Shown here in pieces: positions 22,631 to 31,981 of a DNA stretch of 64,000 nucleotides. Numbering within the stretch: the stretch's first letter is position 1; each line of letters starts with the position of its first letter. Position numbers and translations under genes: made by a program. The stretch lies in the NCBI RefSeq assembly GCF_007860095.1, contig NZ_SJPT01000012.1:1-64000 (forward strand). The letters run 5' to 3'. The notes under the pieces were generated by a model. The model was given only the letters and a program-made list of their open reading frames with translations, was not told the DNA's origin and did not search any database. This stretch comes from Novipirellula galeiformis (GTDB taxonomy: Bacteria > Planctomycetota > Planctomycetia > Pirellulales > Pirellulaceae).

Positions 22631-23286
22631 CTCATTTATGATGGGAAAAGGAGCAGCGACGTGCGAATGCGTAAAAACACGGTGCCACCAATCCAGCACC
22701 GCACTTCAACCCGCATCGACACAATTTGCACCAACACAGTACGCACCAACACAGTACGCACCAACACGTAGCAAATGCTGCGCCCATCGAGGCATCGCCA
22801 ACACGGTGTCCCCCACATTGCATCGAGGCCTATCAGGAACGCGAAAAGAGGTTCCCCAGCGAGAGTTCCGCGAACGTGCGGCGTGGTTTCCTGGTCGGCG
22901 ATATTGGGACGCTAGCAGCTAAGAACCGCTGGTGCGTTGTCATTTTGACGAAACGGTTCCCTTGCTCCGGGAGGTCGTCAATTTGCCTTGCACGTTCAAC
23001 GCGGCCATCCTCGGTCGGATTTTCTCACTCAAAATTGCTGGATTTACAACCATGCATGCATCGTGGATGCTGCGGCTGATACCCCCGTTTAGTTGATTTC
23101 GATAGGGGATCAAGCTGTTTTCGCCTGCCATTGCCCTGCCGCAGGCGAGGTTATTTGAATCGAGAGGGCTCGTAAAAGGGCTGGGCTTTGGATATAGATG
23201 GCTGTTGAAATTGCAGACTGCGCCGAGAGCGAAATTTTTTTCGGCGAGTCGCCTAGGGACGTGCGCAACAAAAGGTGGCGGCTGTG
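22631..23286. other. Intergenic between divergent egtD and floA
   Basis: About 655 bases without a gene I can support. It contains the 15-bp tandem repeat described separately; the rest is mixed sequence without an obvious hairpin or regulatory motif. Confidence 0.45.
22728..22770 (+). repeat. 15-bp tandem repeat, about 2.8 copies
   Basis: Unit GCACCAACACAGTAC at 22728-22742 and 22743-22757, with a partial third copy from 22758. It sits about 100 bases upstream of the egtD start and is the source of several spurious short frames rich in Cys-Val-Leu. Confidence 0.9.
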
Positions 23287-24759
23287 ATGGAGTTGTATGC
23301 GGCAATCGAGCTTCCAAGTTTCTGGCAAGCGATGGCTGGGATCGCCGTCATCGCGTCGATTTTAGCAATCTTGTTGATAGGGATCTTCGCCAAGTGGGGA
23401 TCTTATTGGTTGCAGTCCTACATGTCGGGTGCCGACATCTCGATGAAAAGTTTGATCGTGATGAGCTTTCTTCACATCGAGCATCGCCTGATCGTGACCG
23501 CCAAAATCATGGCACGGCAAGCCGGGCTGTCGATTGATCGCAGAACGGGGATGAGTACCCATCGCTTACAAGCACATCACTTGGCTGGTGGCGACGTGAT
23601 GAATGTGGTCCAAGCTCAAATTGCGGCGCACCGCGCCGGCATCGACCTCGACTTTGATCGCGCCGCAGCGATCGACCTCGCCGGTCGCGATGTGCTGTTG
23701 GCGGTGCAAACGAGCGTGTCGCCCAAGGTGATCCATTGTCCTCGCGGTGCCGAAGGCGGAGCACAAACGCTCAGCGCCGTGGCAAAAAACGGCGTCGAGC
23801 TTCGTGTCGGCGCCCGTGTCACCGTGCGCACCAATTTGGATCAATTGATTGGCGGAGCCACCGAAGAGACGGTCATTGCTCGCGTCGGCCAGGGGATCAT
23901 TTCGGCGATTGGGGCCTCCGAATCACACATGGACGTGTTGGAAATGCCTTCGAAGATTTCCAAAGGTGCGATGCGTGATGGATTGGACACCAATACCGCC
24001 TTTGCGATAGTCTCGATTGACATCTACGACATTGATGTCGGCGAAAACATCGGCGCCCGATTGCAAAGTGATCAAGCCAATGCGGACACGCGGATCGCCC
24101 GCGCCGTCGCCGAGGAACGCCGCGCCGAAGCCGTCGCCCTTGAACAGAAAAGGAAGGCTGAGGTCACGCGAAACCAAGCCGCCTTTGTATTAGCCGAAGC
24201 GAAAGTGCCTGCGGCGTTGGCGGCGGCATTTCGAGCGGGTTCGCTGCGTCGTCCGGCCATGGGACCGAGCCCGTCGCTTCACCGTTCCCCCCCACGCCCC
24301 CAGGGCCTTGCTCATACACTGCAACCCACCGTGAAATCGCCTCCGTCGATGCCCGTCTACCTCGCTACCCCCAACTACGTGCTGCTCGCTGGTAAGGAAC
24401 GTCTCGGACCAACGCTTTCCGCACCTGATTCGGCTTCACGCTACCAAATCATTTATGGGTTCTCGGACAAGCAACCCTATGACGCGTTTTGTGCGAGCGA
24501 CCCGGTTGCGTTGACGCCCTACCCGTTGGTGAAAGGGTACTTGCAAAGTCAACTCGAAAACCCCGGTGAGCTCGTTCGGCTTGTCGTTCTCGACGCGACG
24601 GGGCCGCACGAAACGGAGTTGTATGCGGCGACGATGCAATCGGTCTTGGATGCGATGAACTCGAAAGCCAGTCATGTCACCGCGTCGTTTCGGTTGACGT
24701 TCGATACCAGCACGCAAGCGTATGATGTCGAGCCGCTCGCGAACGCGGCGTCGGTTTGA
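23287..24759 (+). CDS. floA: Flotillin-like FloA (UPF0365) with extra C-terminal domain
   Basis: A 490-residue protein. Residues 1-320 are FloA: one membrane anchor (GIAVIASILAILLIGIFA), then LHIEHRLIVTAKIMARQAGL, VGARVTVRTNLDQLIGGATEET, VSIDIYDIDVGENIGA and an Ala/Glu-rich coiled region. FloA organises lipid-raft-like membrane domains. Normal members end near 330 residues; here a Pro-rich linker (about 325-355) leads into about 135 more residues (TPNYVLLAGKERLG, YQIIYGFSDKQPYDAFC, ASFRLTFDTSTQAYDVEP) that I do not recognise. Start ATG 23287 has AAAAGG 11 bases upstream; GTG 23275 is too close to it. Preceded by a 655-base gap; monocistronic. Confidence 0.92.
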   Translation: MELYAAIELPSFWQAMAGIAVIASILAILLIGIFAKWGSYWLQSYMSGADISMKSLIVMSFLHIEHRLIVTAKIMARQAGLSIDRRTGMSTHRLQAHHLAGGDVMNVVQAQIAAHRAGIDLDFDRAAAIDLAGRDVLLAVQTSVSPKVIHCPRGAEGGAQTLSAVAKNGVELRVGARVTVRTNLDQLIGGATEETVIARVGQGIISAIGASESHMDVLEMPSKISKGAMRDGLDTNTAFAIVSIDIYDIDVGENIGARLQSDQANADTRIARAVAEERRAEAVALEQKRKAEVTRNQAAFVLAEAKVPAALAAAFRAGSLRRPAMGPSPSLHRSPPRPQGLAHTLQPTVKSPPSMPVYLATPNYVLLAGKERLGPTLSAPDSASRYQIIYGFSDKQPYDAFCASDPVALTPYPLVKGYLQSQLENPGELVRLVVLDATGPHETELYAATMQSVLDAMNSKASHVTASFRLTFDTSTQAYDVEPLANAASV

Positions 24760-24961
24760 GCGTCGACTCGAAGCTCGAGAGTGGATTGGTTTCACGTTTT
24801 CGTGCCTAAATAACGCGAATGCCCGGCTTTAAATGGGGCGACACTCGATTCGGTGTCGCGGCCAGGTTCCTTGTGGTACCCGGTCTCCTTCCGGTACTTG
24901 GGATCATGTGTAAGGATGGATTCCCCGTTACACGAATCAGGTTGAATCAAGTCGAATTCCC

Positions 24962-25870
24962 ATGCGAATTATCTCTCTATTGCCGAGCGCGACCGAAATG
25001 ATCTGTGGTCTCGGGCTTCGTGATCAACTTGTCGGTGTGACGCATGAGTGTGATTATCCTGCGGACGTCGTGGATTTGCCCAAGGTCACCAAGACCTTGA
25101 TTCCCCACGATGCGACCAGTGGCGAAATCGATGCATTGGTCCGCGAGCGACTGAAAACCGAAAAGGCGCTTTATTCGCTCGATATGGCGGCGCTTGAAAG
25201 CCTTCGTCCCGATTTGATCGTGACTCAAGCATTGTGTGATGTGTGTGCGGTCGCGGAAAGTGAAGTCCAGGCCGCCGCATGTTCGCTGCCTGGATCACCG
25301 CAAGTCATCAACCTCGAGCCGAGCGGTTTGGCCGATGTGTTTGAGTGTCTTCGCCAAGTCGCTGCTGCGGCACGATGTAGCGAAGACGCGGAACGCTACA
25401 TCGGCGAACTTCAACGCCGTGTCGATGCCGTTGCGACGAGAACACAATCGATTGAAAATCGTCCTCGCGTGATGTTGTTGGAATGGATTGACCCGCCGTT
25501 CAGCGCGGGGCATTGGAGCCCCGAATTGGTCGCACTTGCCGGCGGACGCGAAGCGATCGGTGTCGCTGGCGAGCGCTCGGTGACAACGTTGTGGGATGAC
25601 ATCGTCGACGCCGATCCAGAGGTGTTGGTGATCGCTTGTTGCGGATTTGACGTGCCGCGAACGAGGCAAGACATCCCCATTTTGCAATCGTATGCCGGTT
25701 GGGAATCACTTACCTGTGTGAAAGCGGACCGCGTTTATATCGTCGATGGCTCGGCGTATTTCAGCCGCCCAGGGCCTAGGCTTGTCGACAGCCTTGAGAT
25801 TCTAGCGAACGCGCTGCATGGCTCGCTGCATCCGCTGCCGGACGGACTTCCGAAGGCGTTTCAGCTATAG
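24962..25870 (+). CDS. BtuF-like cobalamin-binding protein (no signal peptide)
   Basis: A 302-residue protein of the BtuF/helical-backbone metal-receptor family: RIISLLPSATEMICGLG, VTHECDYPADV, RPDLIVTQALCDVCAV, PRVMLLEWIDPPFSAGHWSPELV, RVYIVDGSAYFSRPGPR. It begins directly with the first domain, without the signal peptide of periplasmic BtuF, and no btuC/btuD is adjacent, so it may bind a corrinoid or metal complex in the cytoplasm, or the start may be misplaced. No cobalamin riboswitch is visible in its 200-base leader, unlike upstream of nrdA. Confidence 0.85.
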   Translation: MRIISLLPSATEMICGLGLRDQLVGVTHECDYPADVVDLPKVTKTLIPHDATSGEIDALVRERLKTEKALYSLDMAALESLRPDLIVTQALCDVCAVAESEVQAAACSLPGSPQVINLEPSGLADVFECLRQVAAAARCSEDAERYIGELQRRVDAVATRTQSIENRPRVMLLEWIDPPFSAGHWSPELVALAGGREAIGVAGERSVTTLWDDIVDADPEVLVIACCGFDVPRTRQDIPILQSYAGWESLTCVKADRVYIVDGSAYFSRPGPRLVDSLEILANALHGSLHPLPDGLPKAFQL

Positions 25871-25967
25871 GTTGCTGCCGCGGCGGAGGGATGTTTTTAA
25901 GTCGCAATGGACTGCGACGGAGTCCGGTTCCGCACACGGCCTTGGTCGTTCGCGCTAGGGCATGGTC

Positions 25968-26318
25968 TTAGCGTTGCACTTGATCCTCAAGTGCTTGACG
26001 ACATGCCCTTGCGGCTTTCTGCCATTGCCCCGCTTTGGCGGTTGCAATGATGCTCATGATGGCTTGGTTGGCCGCGGACGAGAAAGCTTGCTCCGTTTCA
26101 AGTTTTCGTATTTGATTCTCGATCTGCTGCAGTCCGTCGTCACTTCGTTGATTGCAAACACGGTACAGTGCAATCGTCACATCGTAGCCCATTTCATCAA
26201 GCTCTACCCGTGAATGGGACCACCACCACAGCCCCGCAAGACCGAGGGAGACCACTAGAATGAATCCGACTACCCAAGGCTTTGAGTCGACATTTGATTT
26301 TTCTACGTTGCGCGCCAT
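25968..26318 (-). CDS. Small single-pass membrane protein, unknown
   Basis: A 116-residue protein: basic start, one membrane helix (WVVGFILVVSLGLAGLWWW, about residues 15-33), then a helical soluble part with regular heptad-like spacing (LQQIENQIRKLETEQAF). Its ATG overlaps the stop of the upstream DUF1559 gene as TAATG, so it is translationally coupled to it. Function unknown; probably serves the same surface or pilus-like apparatus. Confidence 0.78.
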   Translation of the reverse strand: MARNVEKSNVDSKPWVVGFILVVSLGLAGLWWWSHSRVELDEMGYDVTIALYRVCNQRSDDGLQQIENQIRKLETEQAFSSAANQAIMSIIATAKAGQWQKAARACRQALEDQVQR

Positions 26319-27460
26319 TAGAATTTCTCCCAATTAATGACTTCGTGTTCATTCATGCTGGAGAGTTCCGCCCACAGAAACAGATCGACGAAGTCGGTGA
26401 CAAAGCGTATCGACCCATCGCCCATGCAAACATTGCCGCCGCCGAGATGCTCGGCAAACATTTGGCCCACGTGATAGGTCGGAAAGTTGACCGGATGGAT
26501 GATCGGATTGCCGGTAATATCCAATTCGCCTCCGGACGGTCCGGCGTGGACCAGCGTCAAGGTGGCCGCCGCATCGGGGCCGTTTTCGGGTGAGCGGAAG
26601 CGAGGATGCGTGAATGCGCCGGGCACCACGCCCACCCATGTTTTTTCGCTCAATGCCGAACTGTGTTCACCAAAGAAGAGGGTGTTGCTCGTGCCATCAA
26701 GCACATCGCGGAATTTAGTTTTCGAGTTACGGAAAAAGGGGCCATCGGCGACGTTTCCGGCGTCCCCGTGGATTGAAACGATTGTGGTCGTGGAGGTGTA
26801 GATATTGGTAAATACTTCACCCGTCGCTGCGGCTCCACACTCTCCCCAGCAACTTTCTTGACCATGGCTTGCGACGTAGTGGCTGCGGCCGAGTTGCACT
26901 TGTCGTCCTTCGACCACAAGCGGGTTGCCGCTAGAATCACGTACCACGAAAGGGGCGTCACCGCCGCTGGCGCTGGGACACAAAAACATCGGCAATGTGG
27001 TTGCAATCGCTTGCTGATTCGCTGCCGACCAAATCGGTTGGTCGAGCCGCAAGTTTTCAATCACCGTATTGCCTTCGGCAAACGGCAACAACCCCGCCGC
27101 CCAGCCCCATCCGGGGCCTGCGTCCCAGGTGACCGCATCCATCCGCACCGCTGCGGGGGCCGATCCATCTCGGGTCGCGTAGGAAACGTAACCGGAGGGT
27201 AGGCGTTGGTATGCGGAGTGATAGTTGTGGGCTGCCAGCCCTATCTGACGCAGGTTGTTGCTACATGACATCCGCCGGGATGCTTCACGGGCAGCTTGGA
27301 CGGCAGGCAGTAATAGGCCCACCAGGACTCCAATGATCGCAATCACAACCAATAGCTCAACTAACGTAAACGCCACGCGAGCACGTTGGGGTGAGGAGGT
27401 GATCGGCAGCGATGGTGGTGCTTCAGCTCGTCTTTTGTCGATTCGTGAGTGGGGGTGCAT
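26318..27460 (-). CDS. DUF1559 prepilin-like protein
   Basis: A 380-residue planctomycete-type protein. It has a type IV pilin-like N-methylation/cleavage segment ([20 protein letters not shown], about residues 30-50), the DUF1559 start [27 protein letters not shown], and the characteristic end with [15 protein letters not shown]. An N-terminal basic leader of about 30 residues precedes the segment. Probably exported and assembled as a pseudopilin-like or surface protein; the exact role of the family is not known. Start ATG 27460 with TTGGA upstream. Operon with the downstream membrane protein. Confidence 0.93.
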   Translation of the reverse strand: MHPHSRIDKRRAEAPPSLPITSSPQRARVAFTLVELLVVIAIIGVLVGLLLPAVQAAREASRRMSCSNNLRQIGLAAHNYHSAYQRLPSGYVSYATRDGSAPAAVRMDAVTWDAGPGWGWAAGLLPFAEGNTVIENLRLDQPIWSAANQQAIATTLPMFLCPSASGGDAPFVVRDSSGNPLVVEGRQVQLGRSHYVASHGQESCWGECGAAATGEVFTNIYTSTTTIVSIHGDAGNVADGPFFRNSKTKFRDVLDGTSNTLFFGEHSSALSEKTWVGVVPGAFTHPRFRSPENGPDAAATLTLVHAGPSGGELDITGNPIIHPVNFPTYHVGQMFAEHLGGGNVCMGDGSIRFVTDFVDLFLWAELSSMNEHEVINWEKF

Positions 27461-27488
27461 TTGAATTCCAAGTTGGAGTGATCGTTTT

Positions 27489-27576
27489 GCCGCCAAAGTT
27501 AGCCGGGGCTAACTTTGGCGGCGTTGAAAAACAGAGCTTCTGCTCTGGGATGCGGTTCGTGTTAGCCGAGGCTAAC
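27489..27576. repeat. Palindrome pair with AGTTAGCC..GGCTAACT core
   Basis: A perfect 16-bp-stem palindrome at 27489-27522 (core CCAAAGTTAGCC, loop GG, then GGCTAACTTTGG) and a second, shorter palindrome GTTAGCCGAGGCTAAC at 27561-27576 with the same core. They lie between the divergent DUF1559 and mntR genes. Could be REP-like elements, operators or transcript hairpins; no T-run follows, so a terminator is unlikely. Confidence 0.85.
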
Positions 27577-27722
27577 TTAGTTGGGCGGGAGTTTAGGGGG
27601 TGGGGTGCGTGGCAGCAAGGGGATTCAGGGTGGAAATATTTGTGATAGGATGAGCGTTGAAAAAAGGATGCCGATTTTCACTGGCTTTGACACCACTTTG
27701 GGCTCAACGAGGGAGCAAAAAC

Positions 27723-28136
27723 TTGACTTCCAAGACTTATCGACGAATTCGATCGGATCATGCCAGTGAAGTTGCGGAGGATTACGTTGAAGCGATCGCC
27801 GATGCCATCGCTCAGCGAGGCATTTGCCGCGCGATCGACTTGGTGAAACATTTTGCGGTCACCCATGCTACGGTCAACAATACGATCGGGCGTCTACAGC
27901 GCGATGGTTTGGTCGTGACCGAGCCCTACCAACCGATCGATCTAACGGCCGCAGGCAAACGGTTGGCAACCCAGTCTCGAAATCGCCACGAAATCGTGGA
28001 AACCTTTTTGCAACGCATGGGCGTCAGCGCCGCCACCGCGGCGGTCGACAGCGAAGGAATCGAGCATCATGTCAGCAAAGAAACCCTTGCGGCAATGAAG
28101 CGAGTGCTCACCAAGGGGTGGCCCGAGAACGAGTGA
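27723..28136 (+). CDS. mntR: MntR-type manganese-dependent regulator
   Basis: About 137 residues; DtxR/MntR-family repressor that responds to Mn(II). Winged helix (RAIDLVKHFAVTHATVNNTIGRLQRDGLV) followed by the dimerisation domain RHEIVETFLQRMGV and EGIEHHVSKETL. The metal ligands match MntR: Asp20 and Glu23 in EDYVEAI, and Glu-x-x-Glu-His in the EGIEHH block; Asp at the first position is the Mn-selective form. Start taken as TTG 27723 because GAGGGA sits 8 bases upstream; TTG 27657 is an alternative. No mntH or other transporter is in the window, so targets lie elsewhere. Confidence 0.88.
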   Translation: MTSKTYRRIRSDHASEVAEDYVEAIADAIAQRGICRAIDLVKHFAVTHATVNNTIGRLQRDGLVVTEPYQPIDLTAAGKRLATQSRNRHEIVETFLQRMGVSAATAAVDSEGIEHHVSKETLAAMKRVLTKGWPENE

Positions 28137-28228
28137 ATCGGGTGGGCGAGCGGATGCTGTCCCCAGAAGCGTGCTGCGCCGCAGGCGCGCATCGAAACCA
28201 TGACGCGGCGTCTCCGCATTCGCCGTGA

Positions 28229-28429
28229 TCATTTAGTCAGGATTAGTTTGCCTTGGCGAGTTTCTCTTAGCCGGTAGAGCATGCCTTGATGCTCGATCCA
28301 AATCTCGTCTCCACACCTCGCTAAATCTTTGAAGCGGACGATTTTCGGCGCAATCTGCTTGCTCCAGACCCCATCGGCGGATGCGTTGTCTGCGGGATCG
28401 GGCGGCAGCGGTTCGCTTGGAAACGTCAT
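28229..28429 (-). CDS. hemP: Hemin uptake protein HemP
   Basis: A 66-residue HemP-family protein. The conserved C-terminal block is plain: EIWIEHQGMLYRLRETRQGK then LILTK to the end; the N-terminus is a Pro/Asp-rich tail. HemP occurs in haem-uptake loci and in some bacteria activates haem receptor expression. No receptor, TonB or haem ABC genes accompany it here. A Fur-box-like palindrome lies about 85-110 bases upstream. Confidence 0.9.
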   Translation of the reverse strand: MTFPSEPLPPDPADNASADGVWSKQIAPKIVRFKDLARCGDEIWIEHQGMLYRLRETRQGKLILTK

Positions 28430-28513
28430 AAGTCGTTTTGAAATGAGGGCTTAGGATGATTGGCTCTTTTTTTACTCACCCATTCTTGCGAAAAACGGCT
28501 CGCCGCACAATAC

Positions 28514-28537
28514 TTATTGAGACTGATTCGCATTATC
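28514..28537. promoter_or_regulatory. Possible Fur box between hemP and DUF1559
   Basis: TTATTGAGACTGATTCGCAT with TATC following. The core TGAGACTGATTCGCA resembles the common Fur target TGAGAATGATTCTCA with two mismatches. It lies in the divergent gap, closer to hemP, so iron repression of hemP and perhaps of the DUF1559 operon is plausible. Sequence resemblance only. Confidence 0.42.
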
Positions 28538-28726
28538 GAATCGGTATCGACGACGCAGCAAGCCATGGATTTCGGTCCCAGCCGATCGACTCTCGCGACT
28601 CCTTAGCCAGCCACGCTCGATTTGTTCTTGATGCAATTGCTTTCCCCCCGCCAAGCACGGCGAGGGCAGCAGCGATTGGCATCTCGACTGATCCCCATTT
28701 CGTGTGAGCTCTGAAGGAGACCTTTC

Positions 28727-29704
28727 GTGAATTTAACCTCTACCGCTGCGCGCGCTGTCCCCAAGACGCGCGCTGTCCCCAAGACGCACTCTGTCCCTAC
28801 GGGGGGCGGGCGCCGCCGACCCCGCGCGGGCTTTACGCTCGTGGAATTGCTGGTCGTGGTCGCCATCATCGGCATTCTGGTCGGTTTATTGTTGCCCGCC
28901 GTCCAAGCCGCCCGTGAGGCAGCCCGTCGCATGTCGTGCTCCAACAACATGCGTCAAATTGTGTTGGCAACCCACAACTACCACAGCACCTTCGGGCAAT
29001 TTCCGGCCGGCAGCGTGCAAAGCAATTTCATCAGCCCGTTTGTCTCGGTGCTATCGCATCTGGAGCAGTCCAGTCACTACGAGCAATGGGATTTTTCAAA
29101 AAACTACAGTGATCCTTACAACGAAAATGTTTCGTCTCAGAAGATCGCAACCTTTCTCTGTCCCTCGATGGTGCTCCGTCGCGACACGCCCGAGAGACGA
29201 CTTGGTACGAATGGGCTTCCGGTCGAAACCGGCGGCCCGGCCAGCTACCTGTGGTGCGAAGGGACCGATGACTACATGCAGCACGGTGACGGATTGTTCG
29301 GGCTCGATTGGCCAGCCTACGGATATCAAAACCCACCGAACCGTTTCCGCGATTGTTTGGACGGAACGTCGTCGACTCTGGCCTTGGGAGAGACGGTCTA
29401 TAACTACGACGACTACCTATGGAGTGGCAGCACGTTGCCCAGCGGAATGGCTGGAACAGTCAAATGGGGCACCGCCCGCTGGGTCGTCGGTTATCCCAAA
29501 ATCTCGCTTGGTACGACGCTTTTCCCGCTGAATGTCCACACCGCAGCGAATGTCGGCGGATTTGCCAGTCAACATCCCGCTGGAGCGCACTTCGTATACG
29601 CCGACGGAAGCACGCGTTTCATTAGCGATTCGATCGACTATGAAATCTACAATGCCTTGGCGAGCAAGAATGGGCACGAAATCATTGCGGGAGAATCGCG
29701 ATGA
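28727..29704 (+). CDS. DUF1559 prepilin-like protein with repeat-derived N-terminus
   Basis: A 325-residue DUF1559 protein with GTG start; GGAGAC lies about 7 bases upstream. The pilin-like segment [20 protein letters not shown] (about 35-54) and [21 protein letters not shown] are followed by the usual beta-rich domain and the end with [13 protein letters not shown]. The N-terminal 30 residues are odd: RAVPKT repeated twice and a third degenerate unit, encoded by 18-bp DNA repeats at 28749-28800. The stop overlaps the next gene's ATG as ATGA; the three genes to 31981 probably form one operon. Confidence 0.93.
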   Translation: MNLTSTAARAVPKTRAVPKTHSVPTGGGRRRPRAGFTLVELLVVVAIIGILVGLLLPAVQAAREAARRMSCSNNMRQIVLATHNYHSTFGQFPAGSVQSNFISPFVSVLSHLEQSSHYEQWDFSKNYSDPYNENVSSQKIATFLCPSMVLRRDTPERRLGTNGLPVETGGPASYLWCEGTDDYMQHGDGLFGLDWPAYGYQNPPNRFRDCLDGTSSTLALGETVYNYDDYLWSGSTLPSGMAGTVKWGTARWVVGYPKISLGTTLFPLNVHTAANVGGFASQHPAGAHFVYADGSTRFISDSIDYEIYNALASKNGHEIIAGESR

Positions 29705-30162
29705 AACGCGTTCATTGGCGGATCCAAATTTCAGTCGCTTTCTCATCGGCGATTGCCATAATGATGATTGCCGGTTGCACCCAAAACGAGGAGGGGCGGC
29801 TTGCCATTCAAGGCACGATCGAGATCGGGGATCAACCGATTGATCATGCCACCTTGGTTTTAACGCCAACCTCTGCTGGCGGCAGTACTGTGACCACGCG
29901 AATTAAATCGGGACACTTCTCTTTTACTCGTGAAACAGGACCTCGAGCCGGAGAGTACACGGTGCGAATCAATCCCGACGAGGCATCGATCGAAGCGATT
30001 GTCGAAGTCGCCAAACGCGACCCGAACCAGGCGGCACGGGAATTTCGTGCTCAGCCGATGTCCTCGTCGCGGCGGCCATTCGAAGCCGGAGCCAACGCGA
30101 TGATCAACATCACTGACAACGAAGCGACTCCGCTTTCCATTGAGCTACGCGGATCGAAGTGA
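29701..30162 (+). CDS. Lipoprotein with transthyretin/carboxypeptidase-regulatory-like domain
   Basis: A 153-residue protein with lipoprotein signal (MMIAGC, lipid Cys at about residue 26) and a small beta-sandwich-like domain: [41 protein letters not shown]. Such lipoproteins commonly accompany DUF1559 genes in planctomycetes. The start overlaps the DUF1559 stop (ATGA), so it is translationally coupled. Function unknown. Confidence 0.85.
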   Translation: MKRVHWRIQISVAFSSAIAIMMIAGCTQNEEGRLAIQGTIEIGDQPIDHATLVLTPTSAGGSTVTTRIKSGHFSFTRETGPRAGEYTVRINPDEASIEAIVEVAKRDPNQAAREFRAQPMSSSRRPFEAGANAMINITDNEATPLSIELRGSK

Positions 30163-30247
30163 GTTCGAAGACCATGGGGGCCGCCTCAAGGGAATGCCCC
30201 GCACGTTTCCCATCATCAATCCATTTCCACCCAACAAGTTTTTTTCA

Positions 30248-31981
30248 ATGAAGACCATACAAAACATCGCGATCGCGACTTTATTCACATTCGTTAGTTT
30301 GTTCGGCACGCTCCACGCCGAGGCCCATTTCCCTTGGCTCGCAGTGGATGGCGAGGGGAAACCGGTGTTATTTTTTGGTGAAGATCTCAGTGATCGCACC
30401 TACCCGTTTCCCGACTCGATGCGGGAGTTCAAGATCCAGCAACGCGACAAGGCGGGGCAATCACAGCGATTCGAGATGAAGCCCGTTTCGACGGAAACGT
30501 TGGTAGGGCTGAAAGCGAGCGAATCCGCCAAGTCCGAAGGTTCGCTCTACGGCACGCAACCGTACGGAATTTATCACGGTTCAAAGCTGGTCTATTTTGT
30601 TCAGCACTTTCCTGGATCGGGGCCATCGACGTGGATTGATTCGGCGAGCGATTCGATGCTGCGAGCGTCGATCACACCGCACGGCGATGGAATCCGCGTT
30701 GCGGTTCACTGGAACGACCAACCGTTAACGAACGTCGAAGTGAAACTCTTTTGCCGCGAAGGTCATCAGGAAGCGGCGGCAAAGACCAGCGAGCAGGGCG
30801 TCGTCACATTCACGGGCGACGAACTCGAAGCCGGGTTGAACGCCGTAATGGTTGGCTTCACTGACTCGGGTGCATCGGGTACCTTTGAGAGTGTGCCCTT
30901 CCAGGCGACGAGCAACTACCTAACCGCCACCTTTAACTGGCCGGACCAGAGTAGCGATTCGGGCAGCGGCGATTCGGGCAGCAGCGATTCGGGCAGCAGC
31001 GATTCCGGCAGCAGCCCCAAGGTGGCTAAACCCTCTTCGATGACAAAGGCGGACTTCTCCGTGAACGTGCATCCATCCTCGCTTCCCGATCTGCCGTTGG
31101 AGTTGACCAGTTTTGGTGGCGCGATCGCTAAGGGAACCTTGTTCGTCTACGGTGGCCATACCGGCAACGCCCATTCGTATTCCACCGCGGAACAATCTGA
31201 TGCGCTATGGTCGTTGGATCTTCAGGGCGGCAAGGAGTGGGTTTCGCTACCATCGGGACCCCGCTTGCAGGGACTGGCGATGGTCGGTCACGGTGATTCG
31301 GTCGTTCGCATCGGTGGGTTTACGGCGATGAACGAGGAAGGCGACGAGCAGGACTTGCAATCGCAAGGGAGCGTTAGCCGATATGACGTTGCCACCCGAA
31401 CGTGGAAAGAGTTGACGGCGCTTCCCGAACCGCGATCGTCGCATGCTGCCGCAGTCATTGGCAACGACGTTTACGTTGTGGGCGGTTGGTCGATGGCGGG
31501 CGAAAGCGAAACCAAGTGGTTGGGAACCGCATGGACCGCCGATCTAAGCAAAGAGCCTTTGCAATGGAAAGCGATGTCGTCGCCGACGTTTCGGCGTCGC
31601 GCCTTGTCGGTTGCCGCCCACCAGGGGCGCATCTACGCCGTCGGTGGAATGGACCAAGACAGCGGGCCGAGCACGCGAGTGGATGTTTATGATCCTAAGT
31701 CAGCCCAATGGACCCAGGGGCCTGCGTTGGTCGGCGAACCGATGACCGGCTTTGGGTGCTGGGCACAATCGCTCGGGGGCCGGCTGTACGTCAGCACGAT
31801 TAGCGGCAACATCCAACGATTGAGTGAGGACGAGCAGGCGTGGGAAATCGTGGGCCACTACGAACCCGCTCGGTTCTTCCACTGCATGTTGCCGTTGACG
31901 GAAAAATCGATGGTGATGGTCGGCGGGGCGAACATGTCGATCGGCCGATTCACCAATCTCGATAAGGTGGAAATCGAGTAG
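30248..31981 (+). CDS. Secreted protein with DUF4198-like and kelch-repeat domains
   Basis: A 577-residue protein. Signal peptide at the ATG 30248 start (NIAIATLFTFVSLFGTLHAEA). Residues about 25-240 resemble DUF4198 (AHFPWLAVDGEGKPVLFFGE then beta-sandwich), a domain seen with metal uptake systems. A Ser/Asp/Gly linker of four SDSGS-like repeats follows, then from about residue 290 kelch repeats forming a beta-propeller (VYVVGGWS, IYAVGGMD, MVMVGGAN). Last gene of the DUF1559 operon, with a terminator right after its stop. Binding partner unknown. Confidence 0.85.
   Translation: MKTIQNIAIATLFTFVSLFGTLHAEAHFPWLAVDGEGKPVLFFGEDLSDRTYPFPDSMREFKIQQRDKAGQSQRFEMKPVSTETLVGLKASESAKSEGSLYGTQPYGIYHGSKLVYFVQHFPGSGPSTWIDSASDSMLRASITPHGDGIRVAVHWNDQPLTNVEVKLFCREGHQEAAAKTSEQGVVTFTGDELEAGLNAVMVGFTDSGASGTFESVPFQATSNYLTATFNWPDQSSDSGSGDSGSSDSGSSDSGSSPKVAKPSSMTKADFSVNVHPSSLPDLPLELTSFGGAIAKGTLFVYGGHTGNAHSYSTAEQSDALWSLDLQGGKEWVSLPSGPRLQGLAMVGHGDSVVRIGGFTAMNEEGDEQDLQSQGSVSRYDVATRTWKELTALPEPRSSHAAAVIGNDVYVVGGWSMAGESETKWLGTAWTADLSKEPLQWKAMSSPTFRRRALSVAAHQGRIYAVGGMDQDSGPSTRVDVYDPKSAQWTQGPALVGEPMTGFGCWAQSLGGRLYVSTISGNIQRLSEDEQAWEIVGHYEPARFFHCMLPLTEKSMVMVGGANMSIGRFTNLDKVEIE
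30953..31014 (+). repeat. 15-bp in-frame tandem repeat (SDSGS linker)
   Basis: About four copies of AGCGATTCGGGCAGC with single-base variants inside the DUF4198-kelch gene. It encodes a flexible Ser/Asp/Gly linker between the two domains. Confidence 0.88.

Noticed and set aside
22728-22770. CRISPR-like array
   Set aside because: Units are directly adjacent with no spacers and the array is only 43 bases long.
24760-24961. Possible cobalamin riboswitch upstream of the BtuF-like gene
   Set aside because: None of the conserved aptamer blocks found near 32200-32385 is present.
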